From JANXQG01 sp963824275 (GTDB taxonomy: Bacteria > Planctomycetota > Planctomycetia > Pirellulales > Thermoguttaceae): DNA of 64,000 bases. The DNA lies in contig CAWGOT010000003.1 in NCBI GenBank assembly GCA_963824275.1, positions 2,666,001 through 2,730,000 on the forward strand, in the 5' to 3' direction. The translations under genes were made by a program, and so were the position numbers. Below are positions 39,639 through 49,297 of the stretch, in pieces. The notes under the pieces were generated by a model. The model saw only the letters and a list, made by a program, of their open reading frames with translations. It was not told the DNA's origin and searched no databases. Each line of letters starts with the position of its first letter. Within the stretch, counting starts at the first letter, position 1.

Positions 39639-40702
39639 ATGAGGAATCTGCACCTTTCCTTTGCGTGCCGGAGGTACTCGGAAGAGACGTCGATCCCAAC
39701 TGATTTCCGGCCGAGTTGGAAGGCCACCAGGTTGGTTGTGCCCGTTCCGCAGAATGGATCGAGGACCACGCCGTCTTCCGGACATGTTGCGAGGATAGGA
39801 ATCTTGCAGAGGTCTTCCGGATAGGGGGCGAAGTGCAGCCGCCTGTTCTGCGTGTCCTCCGGCAAAATGTCCCATACGTCACCGGGTTTTGCTCCGTTCG
39901 GATGGAATCGCAGGAAATAGAACCCTCGCTCGGCCAGCTCGCGGGCGCGCCCGGACACACGTTCCGAGTCCGAGTGCGTTGCCCGCTGCTGTCCTCGAAT
40001 AATCATGCGGAAGTCGGAAAGGCTGCCCTCGCGGACTTCTTGCAGTATGTCGTCAAGACCTTTAACGGCAGCAGCTTTCTCTCCGTCGGTTAAGACAGTC
40101 GAAAGCTCGATCTGGCGGCGGTAACGGACTCCACAAACGCCCGTTGCCGACACGATGGCTCCCTTGACAACCTTCGTCTGACCCGGCTTTGAGCGGATCG
40201 CGTCGGCATCGTAATAGTAACGATCCGACTTGACGAAATGGAACACGTTCTCATGGACGTTTCGCAACTTGTCCTTCGCATTGTCCGGGGCACCCTTGAC
40301 CTTGTTCCAGATCACGCTGTTCCTGAGAATCCAGCCCTGCTTGTCGGTCATGGCGATGGCCACGCGCCAAGGAATGCCCACCAGGGATTTCTTTTGGTAG
40401 GTGTCACCGATGTTGAGCCAGAACGAACCGGCCGGCTTGAGAACACGCCTCACTTGGCTCACGATCACCAGCAGGTCCTCAATGTACTGGTCAAACGTCG
40501 CTTCCAGGCCAATGCCGCCACCAGCATACGCTCTGTGCCCCCAGTAAGGCGGGGAAGTGACGCAGCAGTCGACGCACGCATCGGGAAACGCCGCAAGGAC
40601 GCGCTCGGCATTACCTTCAATCAGCAACGGACGAACAATCCCCGATCGAAAATAAGAGTAAACCTCTTCATTCTCTGCCATCACCGCGGATGAACTACTC
40701 AT
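39635..40702 (-). CDS. DNA methyltransferase (SPPY type, N4-cytosine likely) of the NotI-like system
   Basis: 355 residues from MSSSSAVMAENEEV (AGAGGACC upstream). CCVTSPPYWGHRAYAGGG is motif IV of the SPPY type, typical of N4-cytosine methyltransferases. KPAGSFWLNIGDTYQKKS follows, and motif I (VVLDPFCGTGTTNLVAFQLG) is C-terminal, so beta class. FAPYPEDLCKIPILATCPED precedes it, as usual. It protects host DNA from the nuclease encoded in the same operon. Codon usage looks less GC-biased than the flanking moxR and VWA genes, consistent with acquisition. Confidence 0.9.
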   Translation of the reverse strand: MSSSSAVMAENEEVYSYFRSGIVRPLLIEGNAERVLAAFPDACVDCCVTSPPYWGHRAYAGGGIGLEATFDQYIEDLLVIVSQVRRVLKPAGSFWLNIGDTYQKKSLVGIPWRVAIAMTDKQGWILRNSVIWNKVKGAPDNAKDKLRNVHENVFHFVKSDRYYYDADAIRSKPGQTKVVKGAIVSATGVCGVRYRRQIELSTVLTDGEKAAAVKGLDDILQEVREGSLSDFRMIIRGQQRATHSDSERVSGRARELAERGFYFLRFHPNGAKPGDVWDILPEDTQNRRLHFAPYPEDLCKIPILATCPEDGVVLDPFCGTGTTNLVAFQLGRKSVGIDVSSEYLRHAKERCRFLI

Positions 40703-40793
40703 TTCTTTCGGTCCTCTGCCGGAGTTTCCGTCCTTTTCTTGCCACTTACAATGTACCTGTTTGCGTCGGCGAAACAAGTGGCATGCTCCTTCA

Positions 40794-43700
40794 TTATTGC
40801 TCTTTCCTCTCCTCCCACGCCTTCTTCTTCGCCTTCAGCAGGCGCTCGGTGTAGGTCTCTTCTTCCTTCTTCTCCGGCGCCAGGGAGGATTCCGTCGCCC
40901 GCGGCGCGGCAGGCGCGGGGGGCGCCAGCTCGTCCAAGGGCTTGATGTCGACCGGTGTTTCGCTGGGCAACTCGAACCGCGTTGCCGCGCGGAGTTGATC
41001 GAGGTGCCCGGCCACTTCCGCCTTGCGACTCTTCAAACGCTCGATGTATTGCGGTTGGGCCTGCGCGGCCTGGCGGCGAAGGACGAAATCGCGGACCCGG
41101 CCCAAAAGCGGCGGCAGCCAATCGAAGTTCACGTTCACGCGGCGGATGAAGACGTCGCCCAGAAACACGCCGGCCGCCATCAGAATCAGCCAGTGCCACA
41201 CCTCCTGGCTGCTGGTGGCCTTGGGCAGATCGTGGCGGAAGGTGTTGAACTCCAGCAGCTTCGCCGCCGAGTCGGCTCCCTTCGGAATCTCGATCAGTTG
41301 GCCGGGCGGACCGTCCTTGGGCTGCATGGCGGCAAGCTGGGCCAGCAGGGCGTCGTTCGCGCCGCGGTCGCGGAACTCGTCGGAATAGGGCACGTTCACG
41401 CCCGTTCGCAAGGGCGCAATGCCGCGGCCCGGATTGATCGTCACGAAATAGCTCCCCGACTCGCGGATCGGGAACGTGCCCTCGTAACGGCCGGGACGGG
41501 TCTGCACGATCTCCAGGTCCAGCGGCTTCTTCAAGTCCGGCCCGACGGCCGTGCCGGTCATGGTGAGGAAGTTCAGGAACTCGTCCTTTTCGTCCAGCGC
41601 CGTCACTACGACCCGCATCTTGCCCTCGGTCGGTTCGAAAGTCGCGGTCAGCCTTCCCGTTCCGCCCGCGGGCCGCATCGACCAGTGGATCATCTGGGCC
41701 AGCAGCGTGTCGCCGGCAAGGCTGCCGCCCCAACCCGGCGTCCACTGTAATCCGGGGTCGGTGGTGAAGGCCACGGCGCGGCCTAACCCGTAGTTCCAAC
41801 CGGCCAGGATCGTGGTGTTGTCATCGCCGCCCGGCTTCGTGGCCTGAAGCACGGTCTCCACCAAGGGGTTGTCCTTCTTGCTCGTGAGCACGTAGCCTCG
41901 GATCGGCGGCAACTCCTTGATTCCGAGCATCATCTCGTGTTGGGTCACCTGCTTCACGGGAAAGAACGGACTCGCTTCCGGATCTCCGCCGGGATAGATC
42001 AACGGCCGGGAGACGCGGCGGGCCTCCTTCTGGAAGATCCGCGGCAGGGCCTTGTTGGGGTTGTTCACCGAGTAGTACTTGCCCTGGCCGTCTCTGGCGA
42101 TGTCGGCCAGGTTCTGGCTTTCGGCAGTGCCGTGGGCATTGACTGCCACCGTGGAGATCGTCACCCCCATAGCCCTCAGCCGCTTGATCGTCGCCGCGCA
42201 CAGCGCGCCGGGGTCGCCGTCGCTGAGCACGATCATGTGCTTCACCGCCACATTCTTGCTTTTCAGGCTATTGAAACCCTGTTCGGCCAGGAGCATGGCC
42301 GGCTCGAAGTCGGGCATGTCGCCGGGGGTCATGCGGTCGACCGCCCCCAGCAGCCGGGTGCGATACTGGCCGATCTCCACGGGACCTTGGCCGTAGATCC
42401 AGACCTCGTTGCCGTTCCATTGCATCACGCCGCAATAATCCTGGCTGTTGAGGGTCTTGATGGCTTCCTTGGCGATCTGCTTCTGGATGCCGTTACCCTG
42501 GGCGATCTCGCTGGCGTGCATCAACAGCACCAGGGCGCCGCGGGGGGCCACTTCCGCATTGCGGATCTGGAAGTCGACCGGCATGGCCTTTTCCAGCTCC
42601 GTGCCGGTCCAGCCGCCGGCGCCGAAGCTCTCCGGTCCGCCCAGCATGACCAGCCCTGCGCCCATCTGCTGCGTGTTCCGCACGAGCATGTTGATCTGAT
42701 CTTCACTGAAGCTCACGTCCTCGCTGATCGCGCGGGGCACGTTGGCCAGCACCACGGTGTCGTAAACCTGCAATTCGGCAAGGCTGGAGAAGAGCCGGTC
42801 CGTGCCGCGGACGACCACTTCCAGGCTGTGCTGTCGCAGCCGCTCGGCCAGCGGGGCGTAATCGGCAGCATGCTCCTGGCTGACGATCAATAGCACCTGC
42901 CCCTTGCCGGCCACGTGGGTGAAGGCCGTAGCCCGCTTGTTCTGCGGCGTGGTGTTGTCCTCGGGCCGGTCGGGGATGAAGCGGGCCTCGTAGGTGTAGA
43001 AGTTCGCGCTGTCGATCGTCTGCCGCAGGTTGAAGACCTTCTTGCCGGGCGGAAGGGTCACATGCTCTTCCCAAGGCTCGCCGACCGGCTGGTCGTCGAC
43101 GATCTTCGTGATCCTCAGCCGGCCGGGCACTTCGCCCTTATCGCCCGGCTTGGGTTCGCTGTTGTTGGAAAGCACGACGTGCACGTCGAAGGGCAGACCT
43201 TTGCGGACTTCGCTGGGCATGGTCACGCGTTCCAGGGCGACGTCGGCCCGCGCCTGGTAGCGAATGGGCACGACGTCGATGCCGATGCCGGCCGCCGCCG
43301 CGGCCTGGGCCTGCTCCAGCACGTTGCCCTGGTTCTCGTTGCCGTCGGTCACCAGCACGATCCGCCGCGCGGCGTCTTCGGGAAAGGTGGCCTGGGCCAG
43401 CTTCAGGGCGGCGGCGATGTTCGTGGCCTGGGGGTCGAACAGGCTCTCGATCTTGGTGCCGATCTGCAGGTCGTCGTCGAAGGGCGGAAGCTCGATCGCG
43501 GCCTCGCGGCCGAAGACGATGACCCCCGCACGATCCTGCTCGCGGCGATGGGCATGGACCTCGTCCTTGACGTACTGGATCATCGCAGCGCGTTCGGGTT
43601 CCGGGATGCTCAGCGACTGGTCCAGGAGGTAGATGACGGTGAGGTGATCGTTGGTCCGCACTTTCTGCAAGTCGGCCGCGGCCATGACCAGCAGGACGAC

Positions 43701-43847
43701 CACGAGCGTGCGGAGCAGCAAGGCCGTCCAGCGTCGCACGCGGCCCAGCCCTGCCAGGCGGCGATAGCTATACCACCAGAGGAGCGGCAATACCAGGAGT
43801 ATTGCCAGGTAGGCGGGCGACGAAAAGACGGGACGGTAAGGAAACAT
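40794..43847 (-). CDS. Large VWA-domain / glutamine-amidotransferase-like membrane protein
   Basis: 1017 residues, intact. Two N-terminal TM helices (LAILLVLPLLWWYSY, ALLLRTLVVVLLVMAAADLQ) precede a VWA domain with MIDAS VIYLLDQSLSIPE (D-x-S-x-S, about residue 72-82). A class-I-amidotransferase-like region follows (QQMGAGLVMLGGPESFGAGG), then a second VWA-like region (HMIVLSDGDPGALCA), a beta-rich domain, a C-terminal TM (WHWLILMAAGVFLGDVFI) and a charged tail. BatA-like proteins of this kind accompany MoxR and are thought to act in periplasmic protein or metal-cofactor handling. It is separated from moxR by the inserted R-M pair. Confidence 0.88.
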   Translation of the reverse strand: MFPYRPVFSSPAYLAILLVLPLLWWYSYRRLAGLGRVRRWTALLLRTLVVVLLVMAAADLQKVRTNDHLTVIYLLDQSLSIPEPERAAMIQYVKDEVHAHRREQDRAGVIVFGREAAIELPPFDDDLQIGTKIESLFDPQATNIAAALKLAQATFPEDAARRIVLVTDGNENQGNVLEQAQAAAAAGIGIDVVPIRYQARADVALERVTMPSEVRKGLPFDVHVVLSNNSEPKPGDKGEVPGRLRITKIVDDQPVGEPWEEHVTLPPGKKVFNLRQTIDSANFYTYEARFIPDRPEDNTTPQNKRATAFTHVAGKGQVLLIVSQEHAADYAPLAERLRQHSLEVVVRGTDRLFSSLAELQVYDTVVLANVPRAISEDVSFSEDQINMLVRNTQQMGAGLVMLGGPESFGAGGWTGTELEKAMPVDFQIRNAEVAPRGALVLLMHASEIAQGNGIQKQIAKEAIKTLNSQDYCGVMQWNGNEVWIYGQGPVEIGQYRTRLLGAVDRMTPGDMPDFEPAMLLAEQGFNSLKSKNVAVKHMIVLSDGDPGALCAATIKRLRAMGVTISTVAVNAHGTAESQNLADIARDGQGKYYSVNNPNKALPRIFQKEARRVSRPLIYPGGDPEASPFFPVKQVTQHEMMLGIKELPPIRGYVLTSKKDNPLVETVLQATKPGGDDNTTILAGWNYGLGRAVAFTTDPGLQWTPGWGGSLAGDTLLAQMIHWSMRPAGGTGRLTATFEPTEGKMRVVVTALDEKDEFLNFLTMTGTAVGPDLKKPLDLEIVQTRPGRYEGTFPIRESGSYFVTINPGRGIAPLRTGVNVPYSDEFRDRGANDALLAQLAAMQPKDGPPGQLIEIPKGADSAAKLLEFNTFRHDLPKATSSQEVWHWLILMAAGVFLGDVFIRRVNVNFDWLPPLLGRVRDFVLRRQAAQAQPQYIERLKSRKAEVAGHLDQLRAATRFELPSETPVDIKPLDELAPPAPAAPRATESSLAPEKKEEETYTERLLKAKKKAWEERKEQ

Positions 43848-43850
43848 GGG

Positions 43851-44898
43851 TCAGTCAATCCTCACGCATTGTACCCGATTATTCCCCGTATCCAATACGT
43901 ACAGCTTTCCCTGCTTGTCCCTTGCCATGCCCCAGGGGTTGAAGAGCTCGCCTTCTCCCTTGCCCACGCGGCCCCAGCAGCCCAAGGAGCGGCCGTCGCG
44001 CGTGAACTTCTGGATGCGGTGGTTGCCGTACTCGCAAACATACAGCGTGTCATTAGGGGCGAGCACGATGTCGTAGGGGTAGTAAAGCTCGCCCGGCCGG
44101 CTGCCTTGCGTGCCCCAGGACTTGAGCAGTTTGCCCTGGGTGTCGAAGACCTGGATGCGATGATTGCCGGCGTCGGTGACCCAGAGATGGTTGTCGGCGT
44201 CGAAGACGATCTTCTGAGGGCGGACGAACTGGCCGGGCTCGGAACCGTGGCCGCCCCACTGGAGCAGGAATCTACCGTCGGACGTGAACTTCTGGATGCG
44301 GTCGTACTCGCCGTATTCGGAGACGTACAGATTGCCCTGCGAGTCCTGGGCGGTGCCGGTCACGAAGCCGAACTCGCCCGGCTTCTCGCCATTTGTGCCG
44401 CCCAGCGTGCGGAGCAGTTTGCCGTCGGGCGCAGTAGACCAGCACCTGGAAGTAATGCGTGTCGGCGACCATCAGGTTGCCGTCGCGATCGAAGCTCAGG
44501 CCGGTCGGCTTGCCGTGGGCGTGGTCGGGCGTGGACCACTCGCGGAGGAAGGTGCCGTCGGTCTTGAAGACCTGGATGCGGGCGGTCTTGTCGACGATGA
44601 AGAGCTGTTCGTCGCGGTCGATGGCGATGGCGCGGGGCGTTTCGAAGCGGCCGTCCGAGATGCCCGGCCGGCCCCAGACGGCCTCGACGCGGCCGATGCC
44701 CGATTCCTCGCGGACGCAGCCGGGAAGGAGGAGCAGCAGCAGGAGCCAAGGGGAGGCGGGAAGGTGCTTAGTACTGAGTGCTGAGTGCCGAGTACCAGGC
44801 ACTGAGTGCTTAGTGCGGAGCACGGAGCACTGAGTACTGAGTACTGAGTACTGAGTACTGGCTTTCCAGTCCGTCGCAGATTCTCGCCTTCGTCTCAT
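43851..44898 (-). CDS. NHL-repeat lipoprotein, one frameshift
   Basis: About 345 residues. After an N-terminal stretch encoded by AGTACTC repeats (STQYSVLSTQ, SALSTKH) comes a lipoprotein signal LLLLLLLPGC. NHL repeats follow: RFETPRAIAIDRDEQLFIVD, LSFDRDGNLMVADTHY, then after a frameshift at about 44430 PQKIVFDADNHLWVTDAGNH, YDIVLAPNDTLYVCEYGNHR and NPWGMARDKQGKLYVLDTGN. Six-bladed beta-propeller expected, exposed in the periplasm. The stop is 4 nt upstream of the VWA gene's ATG, so they are likely co-transcribed. Confidence 0.82.
44765..44862. repeat. AGTACTGAGTGC-type tandem repeat
   Basis: Degenerate units of TTAGTACTGAGTGCTGAG across about 98 bp, translated at the N terminus of the NHL lipoprotein. 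Confidence 0.8.
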
Positions 44899-44917
44899 TT
44901 CGCCGCCCGTTCCCGGT

Positions 44918-46166
44918 TCATTGCTTCTTCGCTTTTCTTCTCGAAGGACGTGCCGCCTTGCGCGACGGGAATCGTCGCACCTCCCGGCGGATTTCCTTCC
45001 GCAGTTCCTCCTCACTGGGCAAATACAGCTTGTATCGGCTGGCGAAGATCTTTCGCGATTGCTCTGGTCCCAGGGTGTATTTTACCACCGCGTCATTCTT
45101 GTCGGTGCAGAGGATCAGGCCCAGCGTCGGGTTGTCCCCCTCGGTACGACGCTCCCGATCGTAGTAGTTCACATAAAGTTGAAGTTGGCCCAAGTCTTGA
45201 TGCGTTAGCTTGCCTACCTTGAGGTCGATCAGCACGAAACACTTGAGGATCGTGTGATAGAAGACCAGATCGATGTAAAAGTGGTCGCCGTCCAGCGTGA
45301 GCCGCTGCTGGCGGGCGACGAAGGCGAAACCTCTTCCCAGTTCCAGCAGGAACGCCTGTAGGTTGTCGAGCAAGGCCGCCTCCAGGTCCGATTCGACAAG
45401 CCGCGGGGATTCGGGCAAGCCGACGAATTCGATGACGACCGGATCCTTGAAGACATCGGCCGGTTGTTGGATTTCCTGCCCCTTCCGCGCGAGCCGCATC
45501 AGCCCTTTCTTGTCCTTGCTCAGGGCCAACCGCTCGTAGAGCAAACTGTTGATCTGGCGTTCCAGTTCGCGTGCGGCCCAGTTGTTATCGATGGCCTCGA
45601 TCTCGTAAAACGAGCGGGCTTCCGCCTTGTCCACGCGCAGGAGCGTGCGGTAGTGCGTCCACGAAAGATTAGGATGAAGGCGGCCGGGCTGCCAGGATTC
45701 GCTGCATGGTACGTCGGAATGCAATGAACCGGCAACCGACAAAATCCTACGCGCTGCGTGGGATTTCTTGGTATCCGGTGCGAAAGTGAATTCCGCACGC
45801 AGCGCGTGCGGAATTGAAACCGCATTTCCGGCGTCCTTAGAAGATTCCGTACGCGCTGCGTGCGGAATCTGAAAACCAAGCAGCCCTGTGTATGTCAGGT
45901 AAAAATCCCGAAAATGCTCTAGGTTCTTGATCGAAAACCCCCTTCCGTAGTCGGCCTGCAACCGTGTGGAGAGGTCGGCTAACAGCCGTTTTCCGTAAGC
46001 CGCGCATCTTTGGCCGCGCTGTTGCTCCTCGACAATCTCGCGGCCGATCAGCCAACTGGCGACGACCTGCGTCGTATTGACGGATCGGGCGACGTTGGTC
46101 CGCGCAGATTCGAGGATCTCGCGGACTCGCGAATAAAAGCGCGGTGGCCGGTGAGCTGTTCTTCAT
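44918..46166 (-). CDS. YhcG/DUF1016-family PD-(D/E)XK nuclease, one frameshift, repeat insertion
   Basis: Start MKNSSPATALLFA at 46166. The DUF1016 N-terminal domain reads VREILESARTNVARSVNTTQ and VVASWLIGREIVEEQQRGQR after one missing base at about 46120. The C-terminal nuclease domain has FVGLPES, LLDNLQAFLLELGRGFAFVA, DGDHFYIDLVFYH (catalytic Asp), LIDLKVGKLTHQDLGQLQLY (D-x-K) and LILCTDKND. Between the two (SIPHALRAEF, FQIPHAARTES) an about 60-residue stretch is encoded by GCACGCAGCGCGTGC palindromes at 45745-45868, absent from typical members. The family is linked to tRNA/DNA cleavage and Holliday-junction-type or defence functions. Confidence 0.82.
45745..45868. repeat. ATTCCGCACGCAGCGCGTGCGGAAT palindromes inside yhcG
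   Basis: A perfect-core palindrome at about 45789-45815, a second (GATTCCGTACGCGCTGCGTGCGGAATC) at about 45841-45867 and a half copy at about 45745-45765. All are read through in the yhcG frame. Confidence 0.8.
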
Positions 46167-46402
46167 TAGTTGTCTCTTTTCATACCAAAGCACTTGCGGC
46201 CCTTTCGCCGCCCGCTCCCGGTTCCGGATCCAGCTATTAAGTTTTAAGTTTAGCCGAACGCCAAACCGATTGCACGGGGGCCTTGGAGTTCGGTGGCTTG
46301 CCGCCGCTTTTCAAAACGCGCGAGGAATCGGCTGGCGCGAAGTCGGCCGTGCTACCAATCTTTCCGTGGAACCGCCTGGGAAATTTTTGCTGCCGTAACG
46401 GT

Positions 46403-47364
46403 CTACGAGCCATCTGGCGGAAAGACCACTTCACACTGGGCGGGATCCACCTTCTTGCCGCCATCGCGGCTCAAGAGCGCCCAATAGGTCGCAGCGTCGA
46501 GGTCCCCGCGAAGGTATCGAACCTTGCCGTCGGCAAAGAGCGCCAGAACCCATGTTGCGGGTGAGGGCTTGACGGTCCAGGCGGCCCAGGCAATTCGGGC
46601 ATCTGGCCAACATGCAAGTCGTGAGGCATTGCCCAGGGAATGTCCGAGTCCGTCACTTCCACCACCAAGATTGTATTCTCCGGTCCGTTCTTGAAATCCT
46701 CCAGTTTGCTGCCGGTCGTTCCCGGCCAAGCCGTATTTGGCCCGACCACCGCCAAATAACTTGTCGTGGCGGAGTCGTACATCGTCCTGTCCCAAGGACA
46801 ACGAAAGAACCCTAGCGGTGTCTCGCTGAGCCTCCGATTATGCGGCCCATCCCACGGTTCCTTGAGGTCGTACTGGTTATAAAAATCTTCCCGATCCATA
46901 TACGGCAGGATCAGCAACCGCCAACTGTGCATTGGCATTCCCAAGGCGTCGGCGACATAGGCTGGCGGGAAGCTGCCGTGTTCCTTGTAGTACATCTGAA
47001 GCGCCTCACCAATCTGCTTGAGATTGCTGCAACACATGGCGCTGATGGCCGACGCGCGTGTGAAATTGAAAAGACTGATCAGCCCCCAACCGACAAGGAG
47101 CACGATGACACTCAGAAGAATCTGCGGGATCGCCCGGCCCCGATACTTCCATATCAGCCCTACGAATAGAACGAACCAGACCGGCAGGCTGGCCCGTCCG
47201 ACATAATCGACCCCATCACTGCGGTAGCGGCCCCCGGCCCAGGACATGACGGCCAGGTCGACGACAATCAAAACGACAATGAGCAGGGTCACCGCCCAGA
47301 TAGAGCGAGGTGTTTTTCCAACAGGTTTAATTTGGGGCACTTGGTCCTGGTCCATGCCTGCCAT
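46403..47364 (-). CDS. DUF1559-type planctomycete protein, one frameshift
   Basis: About 320 residues, start MAGMDQDQVPQIKPVG. Two or three N-terminal TM helices (WAVTLLIVVLIVVDLAVMSW, LLSVIVLLVGWGLISLFNF) are followed by MCCSNLKQIGEALQMYYKEH, FPPAYVADALG, HSWRLLILPYMD and LYN/QYDLKEPWDGPHNR, matching DUF1559 (SBP_bac_10) proteins. The C-terminal LFADGKVRYLRGDLD is in another frame after a missing G near 46547. Unlike type II pseudopilin-like DUF1559 proteins it lacks an N-terminal prepilin motif. Function unknown. Confidence 0.8.
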
Positions 47365-47447
47365 TATAGCCGCAATTCCGCATCAAGGCGAATGCGCCAT
47401 CACGCGGGCACCGAGCGCAGCTTGGTCGGCGTGATGAGTACGTTTCG

Positions 47448-48710
47448 CTACTTCCGCTTGCGATGAAAGACGCGTTTTGCCGCCTCAATGGCAGGAGCAA
47501 GCTGCTCGACCTCGGCCAGCGTGTTATAAAGATAGAAGCTGGCCCGGGCCGTCGCCCCCACGTTGTAGCGCTTGTGCAACGGCATGGCACAATGATGCCC
47601 GGCGCGGATCGCAATGCCGGAACGATCGAGGACTTCGGCCACGTCGTGGGCGTGGATCTCGTCGAGCGTGAAACTGACGATCCCCGCCTTGTGCTGCGGC
47701 CCAGGCCCCAGGATCCGCAAGCCCTCGATGCCCTCAAGGATCTCGTGGGCCCGCGTGACCAGCAGCCGCTCGTGCTGCGAGATGGCCTCCATGCCGATGC
47801 GATTGAGATAATCGATGGCCGCGCCCAGGCCGATGGCCGAGACGATCGGCGGCGTGCCGGCCTCGAACTTGGCCGGCAGGTCGCCCGGCTCGAAACGATC
47901 CAAGAGCACGCGGCGGATCATGCTCCCGCCGCCCAGGAACGGCGGCATCGCCTCCAGCAACTCCCGCTTGCCGTACAGCACGCCCACGCCCGACGGCCCT
48001 AGCATCTTGTGACCGCTGAAGACCAGGAAATCGACGTCCAGGGCCTGCACGTCGGTCTTCTGGTGCGGCACGCTCTGGGCCCCGTCCACCAGCGCCAGGG
48101 CCCCGGCCTGATGCGCGCGGCGAATGATCTCGCCCACCGGGTTGATCGTGCCCAGCACGTTGGAAATCGCCGCGAAGGCGACGAGCCGGGTCCGCTCGCT
48201 AAGCAGCGTGTCGAGCGCGTCCAACTGCGAGCAGGCCGTCTTCGGTCAGGGGGATGTGCCGCAGCACGGCCCCGCGCCGCTCGGCAAGCTGCTGCCAAGG
48301 GACGAGATTCGCGTGATGCTCCATCTCGGTGAGCAGGATCTCGTCGCCCGGCTTGATGTTGGCGTCGCCCCAACTCCGCGCCACGGTATTGATGCCGGAG
48401 GTCGCTCCATAGGTGAAAATGCACTCCTCGACCTCGGGGGCGTTGATGAACGCGCGGACCGTTTCCCGCGCCTGGTCGAACAGGTCGTCCGACTCCTGGG
48501 CCAGTTGGTGGATGCCGCGATGCACGTTGGCATAGTGCTCTTCGTAGCAACTGACGATCGACTGGATGACCTCGCGCGGATGCTGCGTGCTGGCGGCGTT
48601 GTCGAAATAGATCAGCGGCACGCCCGTCGCGGACCTCGCGGCTGAGAATGGGAAAATCGGAGCGGTAAGCGCAGCGGGTCCAGCGGCAAGGTTTCTGCGA
48701 GCGTGCTCAT
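47448..48710 (-). CDS. sufS: Cysteine desulfurase SufS, three frameshifts
   Basis: PLP enzyme that supplies sulfur for Fe-S cluster assembly. Start MSTLAETLPLDPLRL at 48710. IYFDNAASTQHPREVIQSIV, YANVHRGIHQLAQES, the PLP-lysine motif FLVFSGHKMLGPSGVGVLYG, GGGSMIRRV, and the catalytic Cys in IRAGHHCAMPLHKR mark group II (SufS/CsdA). Indels near 48655, 48625 and 48235 break the frame; corrected, it is about 415 residues. Paired with sufU, as in Gram-positives and planctomycetes. No sufBCD in the window. Confidence 0.92.
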
Positions 48711-49140
48711 GAGCGACAGACCTTCCCAGCGCGTCGGCGAATCGGCGCCGCCGTTCTCAACCGGCGAATAAATGGCCGATTGCAACACCCGCCAGGGCAG
48801 CAGGCAGCATTTCTGCCGGTTGGGCGTGAGGCGGACGCCGAACAGCTCCAGCATGTCGTTGGCGGTGAACTTCTTGACGTCCTCGACCGTGCGGCCGTCG
48901 AACTTCTCCACGATCATCGAGGCCGCCGCCTGGCTGATGCAGCAACCGTCGCCGTCGAAGAACACCTCCCGCAGGGCGCCGCTGGTCATCGATCTGCAAT
49001 TCCATGCGGACCACGTCGCCGCAGAGGGGATTGTCGTCCTGATGGGCGTGCGTGCAGTGCGTGCAGTGACCGCGATGATAGGGGTCCTCGTAGTGATCGA
49101 GGATATGGTCCTGGTAAAGCTCTTCTTCGTCGGCAGGCAT
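48707..49140 (-). CDS. sufU: Fe-S scaffold/sulfurtransferase SufU, one or two frameshifts
   Basis: Start MPADEEELYQDHILDHYEDP. Zinc/cluster ligands in DNPLCGD (Asp, Cys), DGDGCCISQAAASM and RQKCCLLPWR are those of SufU. One extra base near 48988 splits the gene after MELQIDDQ. As read, the second piece has no stop before the sufS ATG and runs into it in frame, so a further indel near 48720 probably hides the stop. SufU accepts sulfur from SufS; the adjacent order supports the pair. Confidence 0.88.
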
Positions 49141-49297
49141 GATCGTCCAGGGGAGGAAACGAAAGAAAATCCACTATGTTAGTTTAGGTTGGAAGGTATC
49201 GCCGGGCAAGGCATGATCCCCGATCGCACTCCTTCAGAGCCGTCACAGCCAGAATCTCGTCCAATGTCAGAAATAACGGCGGCACAATCTCTATTTT

